Assembly: GCF_003344625.1 (NCBI RefSeq) | Contig: NZ_QPKJ02000006.1 | Location: 682,001-746,000, forward strand | Reading direction: 5' to 3' | From: Solirubrobacter deserti | GTDB lineage: Bacteria; Actinomycetota; Thermoleophilia; Solirubrobacterales; Solirubrobacteraceae | Length of the DNA stretch: 64,000 bases | In this document: in pieces, positions 1 to 7,911 of the stretch | How the letters are laid out: the number at the start of each line of letters is the position of its first letter | Position numbering within the stretch: position 1 is the first letter of the stretch | Notes under the pieces: model-generated | Told to the model about the DNA's origin: nothing | What the model saw: the letters and a program-made list of their open reading frames with translations, nothing else | The model's database searches: none | Position numbers and translations under genes: made by a program

Positions 1-473
<473 letters not shown>

Positions 474-490
474 CTAAGGCGCGCTGCGCA

Positions 491-529
491 CCGGCGCCCG
501 CGAGCGTGACCAAGGGTCGCGGGCGCCGG
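491..529. repeat. 13-bp perfect inverted repeat in the intergenic gap
   Basis: The arms at 491-503 and 517-529 are exact reverse complements (CCGGCGCCCGCGA / TCGCGGGCGCCGG) around a 13-nt loop. It lies in the 135-bp gap between the glucosidase start and the exporter stop. It could be a second terminator of the exporter or a leader structure of the glucosidase mRNA. There is no T-run. Confidence 0.55.
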
Positions 530-569
530 CCGCTCGAGGCGGGCGGAGGCGATGACCCGCCGAGCGGGC

Positions 570-590
570 GGGCCGCTCCGCGAGCGGCCC
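570..590 (-). terminator. Putative terminator of the MFS exporter gene
   Basis: A 9-bp perfect stem, GGGCCGCTC / GAGCGGCCC, with a CGC loop begins 10 nt past the exporter stop codon. There is no U-tract, as is common in high-GC actinobacteria. Confidence 0.5.
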
Positions 591-599
591 GGCGCAGCC

Positions 600-2006
600 T
601 TAGGCGGCGGCGCCCTCCGGCGCCGCCGCAGGGACGGAGCCACGCGGGCCCCGGAAGAGGTACAGCGCCGCGATCGCGCCCACCGCGCCGATCGCCCCGC
701 CGACGAGGAACAGCGTCTGCAGGCTGCCGACGTAGTCCGTGGACGAGATCAACGTGCCGAGCGCCGCGATGCCGACCGCGATCCCCGTCTGGCGGGCCGT
801 GTCGTGAATGCCGGTCGCCAGGCCGGCCTGGTGCTCGGGGACGTCGAGGGCGGCCTCGCTCACGGCCGGGTTGAACAGGCCCGTGCCGATCATCGCGATC
901 ACCAGGCCGACCTGCAGCTGCAGCCAGGACGCGTCCGCGGTGATCGTGAAGGCGCTGATCACCATGCCGATCGCCGCCAGGCCGAGGCCGCCCGCGATCA
1001 GCACGACCGGCTCCACACGCTTGCCGAGCTGGGCCGTGGCCGCCGCGCAGAACAGGTTGAACATCGTGCCGGGCACGAGGAACAGCCCGGCCTCGATGGG
1101 CGAGTACCCGCGCATCTCCTGCAGGTAGACCATGATGTAGATGAACGTCGAGAACAGGCCCGCGGAGATCGCCAGCGCGGCGATCTGCGCGCCGGCGAAG
1201 CGCCGGTCGCGGAACATGCCGAGCGGGACCATCGGGTTGCGCGAGGTGGCCTCGATCGTGATGAACGCGGTCATCAGGCCGGCGCCCGCCGCGAGCGCGA
1301 CGATCACGTGCGGCGCGCTCCAGCCGTCCTCGGCCGCGTTGAGCAGGCCGTAGACGAGCCCGAACAGGCCGCCGACGAGCGTGACCTGGCCGGGGATGTC
1401 GATCTTCGGGGGGTTCGGGTCGCTCGACTCGACGAGCTTGGACGCGGTGATCGCGAGCAGCACGACGCCGATCGGGACGTTGAGCAGGAACACCCACTCC
1501 CACCCCGCCCACTCCGTCAGCACGCCGCCCACGAACGGGCCGAGCGCGAAGGACGCGCCGATCGTGGCGCCGTAGGCGGCGAACGCCTGCGTGCGCTCGG
1601 CGGGCGAGCGGAACGCGTTGCTGAGCAGCGCGAGCGAGACGGCGAACATCAGCGCCGCGCCGAGCCCCTGCACGGCGCGGGCGGCGATCAGGAACTCGAT
1701 CGAGCCCGAGAACGCGGCGGCCGCCGAGGAGACGGTGAAGACGGCGACGCCGACGGCGAACAGCTTGCGGCGCCCGTAGCGGTCGGCCAGCGAGCCCGCC
1801 GTCAGCACGACGCTCGCGAGCGCCAGCGTGTAGGCGTCCAGGACCCACTTGAGCGCGTGCAGGTCGGTGTTGAGGTCGATCTGCAGCGTCGGCAGCGCGG
1901 TGTTCACCACCGCGATGTCGAGCATCAGGATCGCGGTGGCGGCGAGTACGGCGGCGAGCGTCCACCGCTGGATGACGCTCGTCGGTTGGGAGTCGGTGGC
2001 TGGCAT
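600..2006 (-). CDS. MFS transporter, DHA2 (14-TM drug:H+ antiporter) family
   Basis: A 468-residue integral membrane exporter of the DHA2/EmrB-QacA branch, expected to expel drugs or other hydrophobic compounds using the proton gradient. Seen in the sequence: many hydrophobic segments from residue 20 on, the MFS motif A as GSLADRYGRRK after the second helix, the RAVQGLGAA segment, and an antiporter-type motif C region (GASFALGPFVGG). The chosen start gives MPATDSQPTSVIQRW, directly before the first helix; the longer frame would add 25 residues unlike a membrane protein leader. It is transcribed away from the small basic protein gene at 2166. No adjacent TetR or MarR gene points to a substrate. 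Confidence 0.9.
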   Translation of the reverse strand: MPATDSQPTSVIQRWTLAAVLAATAILMLDIAVVNTALPTLQIDLNTDLHALKWVLDAYTLALASVVLTAGSLADRYGRRKLFAVGVAVFTVSSAAAAFSGSIEFLIAARAVQGLGAALMFAVSLALLSNAFRSPAERTQAFAAYGATIGASFALGPFVGGVLTEWAGWEWVFLLNVPIGVVLLAITASKLVESSDPNPPKIDIPGQVTLVGGLFGLVYGLLNAAEDGWSAPHVIVALAAGAGLMTAFITIEATSRNPMVPLGMFRDRRFAGAQIAALAISAGLFSTFIYIMVYLQEMRGYSPIEAGLFLVPGTMFNLFCAAATAQLGKRVEPVVLIAGGLGLAAIGMVISAFTITADASWLQLQVGLVIAMIGTGLFNPAVSEAALDVPEHQAGLATGIHDTARQTGIAVGIAALGTLISSTDYVGSLQTLFLVGGAIGAVGAIAALYLFRGPRGSVPAAAPEGAAA

Positions 2007-2165
2007 GTCATCCAGGTTGCAGGCGCGGCGTTGCCCCGTCCTTGCCGCTACCTTGTCAATGCGGGTGCGGCTATCCGACATTTAGTTGCGGCCGCTACTG
2101 TGTGTGGTCTCCTCCCGCGCGGACTGACCTTGCGCGGCCTAAAAACGACGAAGGGATGGACCTGT

Positions 2166-2381
2166 ATGGCGTCCAGCTCAAAGAAGCGAACGACTTTCGC
2201 CAAGCTCAACCGTGAGCAGAAGGTGCGCGAGAAGCGCGCCGAGAAGAACGCCCGTCGCGCGGCCCGCAAAGACGAGCCCATCGGCGCTGGCAGCATCGAA
2301 ATCGGTGCCCCGAACGACGTCGGCCTCGATCACGACGTCGATCTCGACAAGCACCCCGCCGTCACCGGCGAGCAGATCTAG
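2166..2381 (+). CDS. Small basic conserved hypothetical protein
   Basis: A 71-residue protein. The first half is strongly charged and lysine/arginine rich (KKRTTFAKLNREQKVREKR, then KNARRAARK) and probably helical. The second half is acidic (GLDHDVDLDKHP). A GAAGGGATGG purine stretch precedes the ATG at a suitable distance, and the composition is unlike an accidental GC-rich frame. The basic half could bind nucleic acid or the ribosome, but I do not recognise the family and assign no function. It is divergent from the exporter and convergent with the LysR gene, 23 nt away. Confidence 0.7.
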   Translation: MASSSKKRTTFAKLNREQKVREKRAEKNARRAARKDEPIGAGSIEIGAPNDVGLDHDVDLDKHPAVTGEQI

Positions 2382-2404
2382 ACGACTCCTCAGCTCGCGG
2401 GCGG

Positions 2405-3334
2405 TCAGCCCACGAGCTGCAGCTGCGGGCGGCGGCTCTCATAGCGAGCCGCAACGCCCTGCAGGATCTCCAGCATCGCCTGCGTGGCGGGCGTACGGTG
2501 CGCGTCCGTGGCGGTCGCGGCGTAGATCTGCCGCAACGGCGTCTCGCGGCCGAGTGCGCGGATCACGATGTCGTCGCGCACGCTCGTGAGCCCCAGCTCG
2601 GCGATCAGGCAGACGCCGACGCCCGCGGCCACGAAGCCCTGCATGGCCGTGTAGTCGTCGGTCTGGAACGCGATCCGCGGCTCGAAGCCCGCGACCGCGC
2701 ACGCGCGGTTGACCAGGCGGTTGCACTCGCAGTCGGCGACGCTGCCGATCCACGGGTCGTCCGCGAGGTCGGCGAGCCGGAGCGTGCGCTTGTGCACGAG
2801 CGGATGGTCGGCCGGCATGGCGACGAACATCGGGTCCGACAGCAGCTGGTGGCGCGTGATGCCGTCCGCCTCGGTGCGGACGCGCGAGTCGTAGCCCAGC
2901 GCAAGGTCCAGCTCACCGCTCTTGAGCAGCGGCGCCGCGTCCTCCGGCTCGGTGATGATCATCGACAGCTCCACGCCGGGATGCTGCTCCCGGAAGGCGG
3001 CGATCGCGAGCGGCATCAGCGACGCCGACGCGGACTCGAACGCCGCCAGGCGCAGGCGCCCGCCGCGCACGCCGGCGATCGCCTCCAGCTCGGCCTCCGC
3101 CTCCGACAGCCGGGCGAGGATCGCATCCGTGTGGCGCACGAGCGCCTCGCCCGCCTCGGTCAGGCGGATGCCGCGCGCGTTGCGCTGCACGAGCTTGGTG
3201 CCGGCCTCGCGCTCGAGCGCGGCGATCTGCTGGCTGACGGCGCTCTGCGTGAAGGACAGCGCTTCGGCGGCGGAGCTGAACGAGCCGCGGACGGCGACCT
3301 CCCTGAGCACCCGCATGCGGCGAACGTCAAGCAT
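2405..3334 (-). CDS. LysR-family transcriptional regulator
   Basis: A 309-residue LysR-type regulator. An N-terminal winged helix-turn-helix occupies residues 1-60, with the recognition region SFTQSAVSQQIAALE and the wing KLVQRNARGIRLTEAG. A linker helix follows, then a periplasmic-binding-protein-like effector domain (RLAAFESASASLMP, then DLALGYDSRVR). It probably controls the divergent GNAT-like/EamA exporter pair that begins 109 bp away, the usual LysR arrangement. The effector cannot be read from the sequence. Full length, no defects seen. Confidence 0.92.
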   Translation of the reverse strand: MLDVRRMRVLREVAVRGSFSSAAEALSFTQSAVSQQIAALEREAGTKLVQRNARGIRLTEAGEALVRHTDAILARLSEAEAELEAIAGVRGGRLRLAAFESASASLMPLAIAAFREQHPGVELSMIITEPEDAAPLLKSGELDLALGYDSRVRTEADGITRHQLLSDPMFVAMPADHPLVHKRTLRLADLADDPWIGSVADCECNRLVNRACAVAGFEPRIAFQTDDYTAMQGFVAAGVGVCLIAELGLTSVRDDIVIRALGRETPLRQIYAATATDAHRTPATQAMLEILQGVAARYESRRPQLQLVG

Positions 3335-3338
3335 CAGT

Positions 3339-3352
3339 GGTTCTTATACCAC
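3339..3352 (-). promoter_or_regulatory. Candidate LysR-gene promoter and operator
   Basis: TGGT-N6-ACCA is an imperfect dyad that contains a TATAAG -10 element on the minus strand (3343-3348), just upstream of the LysR start. The spacing implies an almost leaderless message. Autoregulation through this dyad is an inference. Confidence 0.4.
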
Positions 3353-3442
3353 GCCCAGCGAAAGGTCATTTGAACTGATGCAGTGTGGCCCGCAAGATGT
3401 ACCTCACACCCCGCCTCTCTCCCCCGTTTCAGGAGTCAAGCC

Positions 3443-3703
3443 ATGTCCGCTCTCGCCACCCACCTCGCCCCTACAGTCGTCATTCGCGCCGCCCGCGGCT
3501 CTGACGGCCCCGCCCTGCGCCGCCTTGCCGAGCTCGACTCGCGCGAAGTCCCCACCGGCGACGTCCTCATCGCCGAGGCCGACGACGAGCTCGTCGCGGC
3601 GCTGTCGGTCGACACCGGCGAGAAGGTCGCCGATCCGTTCCGCCGCACGGCGGACGTCGTCGACCTGCTGGCCTACCGTGCGCGGGGGCTTCGAACCTCG
3701 TGA
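3443..3703 (+). CDS. Small GNAT-N-terminus-like protein
   Basis: An 86-residue protein. It looks like the first strands of a GNAT acetyltransferase: VVIRAARGSDGPALRRLAELD followed by DVLIAEADDELVAALSV. It ends before the acetyl-CoA-binding loop that a working enzyme needs, so catalysis is unlikely. Its GTGA stop/start overlap with the EamA transporter gene suggests translational coupling. It may be a small accessory or stand-alone domain, or a remnant of a longer acetyltransferase. It belongs to the unit divergent from the LysR regulator. Confidence 0.7.
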   Translation: MSALATHLAPTVVIRAARGSDGPALRRLAELDSREVPTGDVLIAEADDELVAALSVDTGEKVADPFRRTADVVDLLAYRARGLRTS

Positions 3704-4638
3704 CGGCTGTGAACGCCTCGGCCGGGGAGGTCGTCCCCACCTCCTCGGCCGAGGCCGCTCCACCCTGGAAGATCTGGTCGGCGCTCTGGATCGTCTACAT
3801 CGTCTGGGGCTCGACCTACCTCGCCATCGCGCTGATGGTCGAGACCATCCCGCCCCTGCTCGGGGCGGGCGCTCGCTTCATGGCCGTCGGCCTGCTCCTG
3901 CTGCCGATCCTCGCGTGGCGGCGCGGCGGGCACGTGTGGCGCCCGACCCGCGCCGAGCTGCTCTCGGCCGGCTTCGTCGGCCTGATGCTGCCGGGCGCGA
4001 ACGCCGTCATCTCCGTGGCGCAGCAGACCGTGCCCTCGGGTCTGGCCGCGCTGCTGGTCGCGTCCATCCCGCTGTTCGTGATCCTCCTGCGCCGCCTCAC
4101 CGGCGAGTCGATCTCCTGGCAGTCGCTGGTCGCGACGCTGATCGGCTTCGGCGGCCTCGTGCTCCTGCTCAACCCCGAGGGCGAGGCGACGCTGATCGGC
4201 CTGCTCGCGTGCGTGTTCGCCGCGTTCATGTGGGCGCTCGGCTCGTTCTCCTCACCGCGCATCTCGCTTCCGCGCGACCCGCTCGTCTCCACCGCCTGGC
4301 AGAGCCTGCTGGGCGGCATCGCCGTGTTCACGACCGGCGTGCTGACGGGCGAGCTGCCCGACGTGCACTTCGGCGAGTTCTCGGGGCGCTCGATCGGCGG
4401 CCTGCTCTACCTGATCACGTTCGGCTCGCTGCTGGCCTTCACGTCTTACGCGTGGCTGCTGCAGAACGCGCCGATCTCCAAGGTCTCCACGTACGCGTAC
4501 GTGAACCCGGTGGTCGCGATCGCGCTGGGTTGGCTCGTGCTCAACGAGTCCATAACCCCAACCACGCTTTTGGGCGCTGGAATCATCGTGGCGTCGGTGG
4601 CGCTCGTGATTCGCGTCGAGTCGCCCAAGAAACCGTAG
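3700..4638 (+). CDS. EamA/DMT-family metabolite exporter (RhaT/YedA-like)
   Basis: A 312-residue membrane protein of the drug/metabolite transporter superfamily. It has ten predicted helices arranged as two EamA repeats. The first repeat opens with WIVYIVWGSTYLAIALMVE and the second ends with YVNPVVAIALGWLVLNESI, the typical PVVAxxLGxxxLxE signature. It starts at a GTG that overlaps the stop of the preceding small gene. Such proteins export amino acids or other small metabolites. The divergent LysR gene is the likely regulator. Substrate unknown. Confidence 0.9.
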   Translation: MTAVNASAGEVVPTSSAEAAPPWKIWSALWIVYIVWGSTYLAIALMVETIPPLLGAGARFMAVGLLLLPILAWRRGGHVWRPTRAELLSAGFVGLMLPGANAVISVAQQTVPSGLAALLVASIPLFVILLRRLTGESISWQSLVATLIGFGGLVLLLNPEGEATLIGLLACVFAAFMWALGSFSSPRISLPRDPLVSTAWQSLLGGIAVFTTGVLTGELPDVHFGEFSGRSIGGLLYLITFGSLLAFTSYAWLLQNAPISKVSTYAYVNPVVAIALGWLVLNESITPTTLLGAGIIVASVALVIRVESPKKP

Positions 4639-4720
4639 GTCCCGACCGGGCCCACGAGGGGCGCGGGGTCTTCGTCCTGCTGGCGCAACGAAGGCTCCGC
4701 CCCCACCCTCTTCCCCGATA

Positions 4721-4741
4721 CGAACGTACGTTCGCTATAGT
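4721..4741 (+). promoter_or_regulatory. SOS (LexA) box and -10 element of the alkB-like gene
   Basis: CGAACGTACGTTCG at 4721-4734 is a perfect 14-bp palindrome. It fits the Gram-positive/actinobacterial LexA box core GAAC-N4-GTTC exactly. It directly abuts a -10-like TATAGT (4736-4741). The GTG start of the downstream gene is 8 nt further, so transcription would give a leaderless or nearly leaderless mRNA. LexA bound here would block RNA polymerase. Confidence 0.85.
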
Positions 4742-4748
4742 TCGCGGC

Positions 4749-5435
4749 GTGCCCCTCGTGGTGCAACCGTCGCTGTTCGGCTCGTCGGGTCAGCCTGGCG
4801 TGGCCGCCCTGGGCGCCGCCGTGGAGCGCCGGGTGCTGTCCGACGGGGCGTGGCTGGATGTGCGACCGGGGTTCATCACGGCGGCCGACGAGCTGTTCGA
4901 CGCCTTGGCCGCCGGCGTCCCGTGGCAGGAGGAACGCATGCGCATGTACGACAACACGGTGCGCGTCCCGCGGCTGCTCGCCCGCTACCGGCAGGGCGAA
5001 GCGCTGCCCCACCCCGTCCTCGACGAGGCGCGCTCGGCACTGAACGCCCACTACGCCGACGAGGTCGGCGGGCCCTTCGTCAGCGCCGGGCTCTGCCTGT
5101 ACCGCGATGGCAACGACAGCGTCGCGTGGCACGGGGACCGCATCGCCCGCGAGAGCCCCACCGACACGATGGTCGCGATCCTCTCGCTCGGCGCCGTGCG
5201 GCCCTTCGCGCTGCGCCCGACGTCGGGCGGCCCCGGCCTGCGCCTTCAGATCGGCCACGGTGACCTGTTGGTCATGGGCGGCAGCTGCCAGCGCACCTGG
5301 CTGCACGCGATCCCGAAGACCGCCCGCTGCCTCGGAGCTCGCATCAGCGTGCAGTTCCGTCCGGACTGGGGCAACCACCTCGGCGGCCGGCCCGCTGCGC
5401 CTTCGCCCGCGGTGCGAGCCCGCCCGGCCGCCTGA
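4749..5435 (+). CDS. alkB: AlkB-like Fe(II)/2-oxoglutarate-dependent DNA repair dioxygenase
   Basis: A 228-residue member of the AlkB family, which oxidatively removes methyl groups from bases such as 1-methyladenine and 3-methylcytosine. The iron ligands are visible as WHGDR (H-x-D) near residue 131 and the later His in TWLHAIPKT. The 2-oxoglutarate-binding Arg follows in GARISVQFR, and the substrate-loop region contains MRMYDNTVRVPR. The GTG start is chosen because an SOS box and a TATAGT element end 8 nt before it. The gene stands alone. Induction by DNA damage through LexA is inferred from the operator. Confidence 0.9.
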   Translation: MPLVVQPSLFGSSGQPGVAALGAAVERRVLSDGAWLDVRPGFITAADELFDALAAGVPWQEERMRMYDNTVRVPRLLARYRQGEALPHPVLDEARSALNAHYADEVGGPFVSAGLCLYRDGNDSVAWHGDRIARESPTDTMVAILSLGAVRPFALRPTSGGPGLRLQIGHGDLLVMGGSCQRTWLHAIPKTARCLGARISVQFRPDWGNHLGGRPAAPSPAVRARPAA

Positions 5436-5576
5436 CGGCGCCGCGTCACGGCACCGGCAGGGCGTCTTCGACGCGCTTGCGTTCGCGCCCGGGCGCGGGC
5501 GCCACGATCATCGCTGAGCCTTCGGGGCGCGGGCAGCGCCTCCCTGCGCGGGCCCTCGACCTAGTCTCTGGGTCCA

Positions 5577-6404
5577 ATGCGCGTAGGCATCCAACTTCCT
5601 GAGGTCGAGCGCGAGGTGCGCTGGCCCGAGTACCTCGCCATGGCGAAGGCCGCCGACGAGGTCGGCTTCGACTCCGTCTGGGTCGGCGACCACCTGCTCT
5701 ACGACGGGCCGGAACGGGCGCCGTGGGAGGTGTGGACGCTGATGAGCGCGCTCGCGGCGTCCACCGAGCGGGTGCGGATCGGCCCGCTGGTCGCGTGCGC
5801 CGGCTTCCACCCGCCGGGGCTGATCGCGAAGATGGCGGCGACGATCGACGAGGTGTCGGGCGGGCGCTTCACGCTCGGGCTCGGCTCGGGCTGGAACCGG
5901 CGCGAGTTCGACGCGTTCGGCATCCCGTACGACAAGCGCGTGTCGCGCTTCGAGGAGGCGTTCACGATCATCCGCGGGCTGCTGGCCGGCGAGCGCGTGA
6001 CGTTCGACGGCGAGTTCCACCGTGCCGACGACGTGGTGCTGCTCCCGAAGCCGGCGCGGCCCGTGCCGTTGATGATCGGCTCCAACGGGCCGCGGATGCT
6101 GTCCATCGCGGCGCCGCACTGCACGGTGTGGAACACCTGGTGGGCCGACTACGGCAACACGCCGGAGGGGTTCGCGGAGCTGCAGGCGAAGATCCCACCG
6201 CACCTGGAGCGCAGCGCGTGCGTGCTGGTGCAGATGCCGGGGGAAGCCGTCGAGCGCGAGCCGACCGCTGCGCCCGTGGCGCCCGACGACCTCGCCGAGC
6301 ACCTGCGGGCGCTGGGCGCAGACGAGGCGATCCTCGTCTGCAGCCCGATCACGGAGAAGACGATCCGGGCGCTAGGCGACCGGCTCGGCGACCTTCTCGT
6401 CTGA
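5577..6404 (+). CDS. LLM-class (luciferase-like) flavin/F420-dependent oxidoreductase
   Basis: A 275-residue TIM-barrel oxidoreductase of the bacterial luciferase superfamily. It starts MRVGIQLPE and carries VGFDSVWVGDHLL, the LGLGSGWN motif near residue 101 and the PVPLMIGSNGPRML strand, all typical of the actinobacterial F420-dependent branch. Substrate and cofactor cannot be settled from the sequence. A TAGTCT -10-like element about 10 nt upstream of the ATG suggests a leaderless transcript. Its last 33 bp overlap the convergent desaturase gene. Confidence 0.88.
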   Translation: MRVGIQLPEVEREVRWPEYLAMAKAADEVGFDSVWVGDHLLYDGPERAPWEVWTLMSALAASTERVRIGPLVACAGFHPPGLIAKMAATIDEVSGGRFTLGLGSGWNRREFDAFGIPYDKRVSRFEEAFTIIRGLLAGERVTFDGEFHRADDVVLLPKPARPVPLMIGSNGPRMLSIAAPHCTVWNTWWADYGNTPEGFAELQAKIPPHLERSACVLVQMPGEAVEREPTAAPVAPDDLAEHLRALGADEAILVCSPITEKTIRALGDRLGDLLV

Positions 6405-7322
6405 CTCGGCCGGCTTCTTCTTCTTGACCGGCTTCTCGGCGCCGATCAGCTTCTGCGCCTGACGCTCCGGCGTGATGGTGACGACGTCCCAGGCGAGGCC
6501 GAGGCGCTTCATCAGGTTGATGACCATCTGCGACGGGTCGATCTCCCACCACTTGAGGCCGTGCGCGGCCGAGCGCGGGAAGGCGTGGTGGTTGTGGTGC
6601 CAGGACTCGCCGAAGGACGGGATGGCGAGCCAGAAGACGTTGGTCGACTTGTCCTCGATGTCGAAGCGGCGGCGGCCGAAGAAGTGGCAGACCGAGTTGA
6701 CCGACCAGGTGACGTGGTGCTGGAGGAAGATGCGGACGAACCCGCCCCAGATGAGGCCGGTGAACGCGCCCTTCAGGCTCCACGAGAGCAGCCCGCCGAG
6801 AATCGTCGGGATCAGCAGCGAGCCGACCACGATCAGCGGGAACTTGCGGTTGAGGATGCGCATGGTGCGGTCCTCGACGAGGTCCTTGGCGTACTTGCGC
6901 GCGCTGGCCTCGCCGTGGGTCTCCCACAGCCAGCCGACGTGCGAGTGCCAAAGGCCCTTCAGTGCGCCGGACAAGCCGTCGCCGTGGCCGACGTGCGGCG
7001 AGTGCGGGTCGCCCTCGACGTCGGTGTGGGCGTGGTGCTTGCGGTGGTCGGCGACCCAGTCGATGACGGGTCCCTGCACCGAGAGCATGCCGAGATAGGC
7101 GAAGAAGTAGCGGGTGAAGTTGTGCGTCTGGAACGCGCGGTGCGTGAGCATCCGGTGGAAGCCCACGGTCACGCCGAGACCACTCAGCACGTACATGATT
7201 CCGAAGACGACGACGTCGGACCAGCCGATCCAGTCGCCCCAGAGGACAGCGATCGCGACGGCGGTGACGATGAACGGGATGAAGACTGCGGCCATGTTCA
7301 CACGGCGCTCGAGGCGGGTCAT
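6372..7322 (-). CDS. Acyl-CoA (delta-9 type) fatty acid desaturase
   Basis: A 316-residue membrane di-iron desaturase that introduces a cis double bond into a fatty acyl chain. The three histidine boxes are present: HRMLTH, HRKHH and HHNHH. Two pairs of membrane helices separate them. The C-terminus is lysine rich (EKPVKKKKPAE). The start MTRLERRVNMAA lies just before the first helix. The last 33 bp overlap, tail to tail, the end of the luciferase-like gene. No electron-donor gene is adjacent. An inverted repeat at 7356-7372 may carry regulation. Confidence 0.92.
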   Translation of the reverse strand: MTRLERRVNMAAVFIPFIVTAVAIAVLWGDWIGWSDVVVFGIMYVLSGLGVTVGFHRMLTHRAFQTHNFTRYFFAYLGMLSVQGPVIDWVADHRKHHAHTDVEGDPHSPHVGHGDGLSGALKGLWHSHVGWLWETHGEASARKYAKDLVEDRTMRILNRKFPLIVVGSLLIPTILGGLLSWSLKGAFTGLIWGGFVRIFLQHHVTWSVNSVCHFFGRRRFDIEDKSTNVFWLAIPSFGESWHHNHHAFPRSAAHGLKWWEIDPSQMVINLMKRLGLAWDVVTITPERQAQKLIGAEKPVKKKKPAESDEKVAEPVA

Positions 7323-7355
7323 GGAGAGCAGGCTATGCAGTCTTGGACCACAATT

Positions 7356-7372
7356 CTTGGGCGTACCCCAAG
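7356..7372. repeat. Inverted repeat upstream of the desaturase gene
   Basis: CTTGGG-CGTAC-CCCAAG is a perfect 6-bp dyad 34 bp upstream of the desaturase start and 24 bp before the end of the Lrp gene, which reads the same way. It could be a regulator site for membrane-lipid control, or part of the Lrp gene terminator. Confidence 0.4.
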
Positions 7373-7395
7373 GATTTGTGCGGTTGAATCTGTAG

Positions 7396-7836
7396 CTAGG
7401 CCTCAAAAGGGCGCTCGAACAGCGTGCTGAGCACGATCTGCGTCTGCGTCCGGGTCACGCCCGGGTGGTCGCGGATGCGCTCCAGCGTCTCCTCCAGGTG
7501 CGCGGTGTCCCGCGCGCGCACGTGCACGACCGCGCTCGCCTCACCCGCCACGGTGTAGGCCGACTCCACCTCCGGGTGGCGCTCGACGGCCTCGCGCACC
7601 TCGTGCGCCGGCATCCGTCCCTCGCAGAACAGCGCGACGATCGCGTGGGTGGTCCAGCCGAAGCGGACGGGGTCCACGCGTGAGGTGTAGCCGCGGATCA
7701 CGCCGTCGGCCTCGAGCCGGTCGACGCGGCGCTTGACGGCCGGCGCGGACAGCGAGACGCGCAGCCCGATGCTCTGGAACGAGCGCCGCGCGTCCTGGCG
7801 CAGCAGCGCAACGATCTGCCGGTCGATGTCGTCCAT
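7396..7836 (-). CDS. Lrp/AsnC-family transcriptional regulator
   Basis: A 146-residue regulator. It has an N-terminal AsnC-type helix-turn-helix (MDDIDRQIVALLRQDARRSF, then SAPAVKRRVDRLEADGVI) and a C-terminal RAM ligand domain with AYTVAGEASAVVHVRARD. The start is set at MDDIDRQIV because the family begins there; upstream codons belong to the promoter region. It is divergent from hppD (75-bp gap), so it is very probably the regulator of the tyrosine/homogentisate operon, perhaps sensing an aromatic amino acid. Confidence 0.92.
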   Translation of the reverse strand: MDDIDRQIVALLRQDARRSFQSIGLRVSLSAPAVKRRVDRLEADGVIRGYTSRVDPVRFGWTTHAIVALFCEGRMPAHEVREAVERHPEVESAYTVAGEASAVVHVRARDTAHLEETLERIRDHPGVTRTQTQIVLSTLFERPFEA

Positions 7837-7911
7837 CAGGCGCCCATGGTCCCACATGCGCGCAACGGATCGGGATTGAGCGTGCGGGACGAGAGGCGGA
7901 ACATTCCACCC

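Noticed and set aside
552..2381. Long plus-strand open frame of 609 codons across the exporter gene
   Set aside because: It is Arg/Asp/Glu/Ala-rich antisense to a well-supported transporter. Only the last 71 codons (from 2166) look like a real gene.
2922..5435. Single 837-codon plus-strand frame
   Set aside because: A chance open frame running through the LysR antisense and the EamA gene in another frame. Only the AlkB part from 4749 is real, supported by its promoter.
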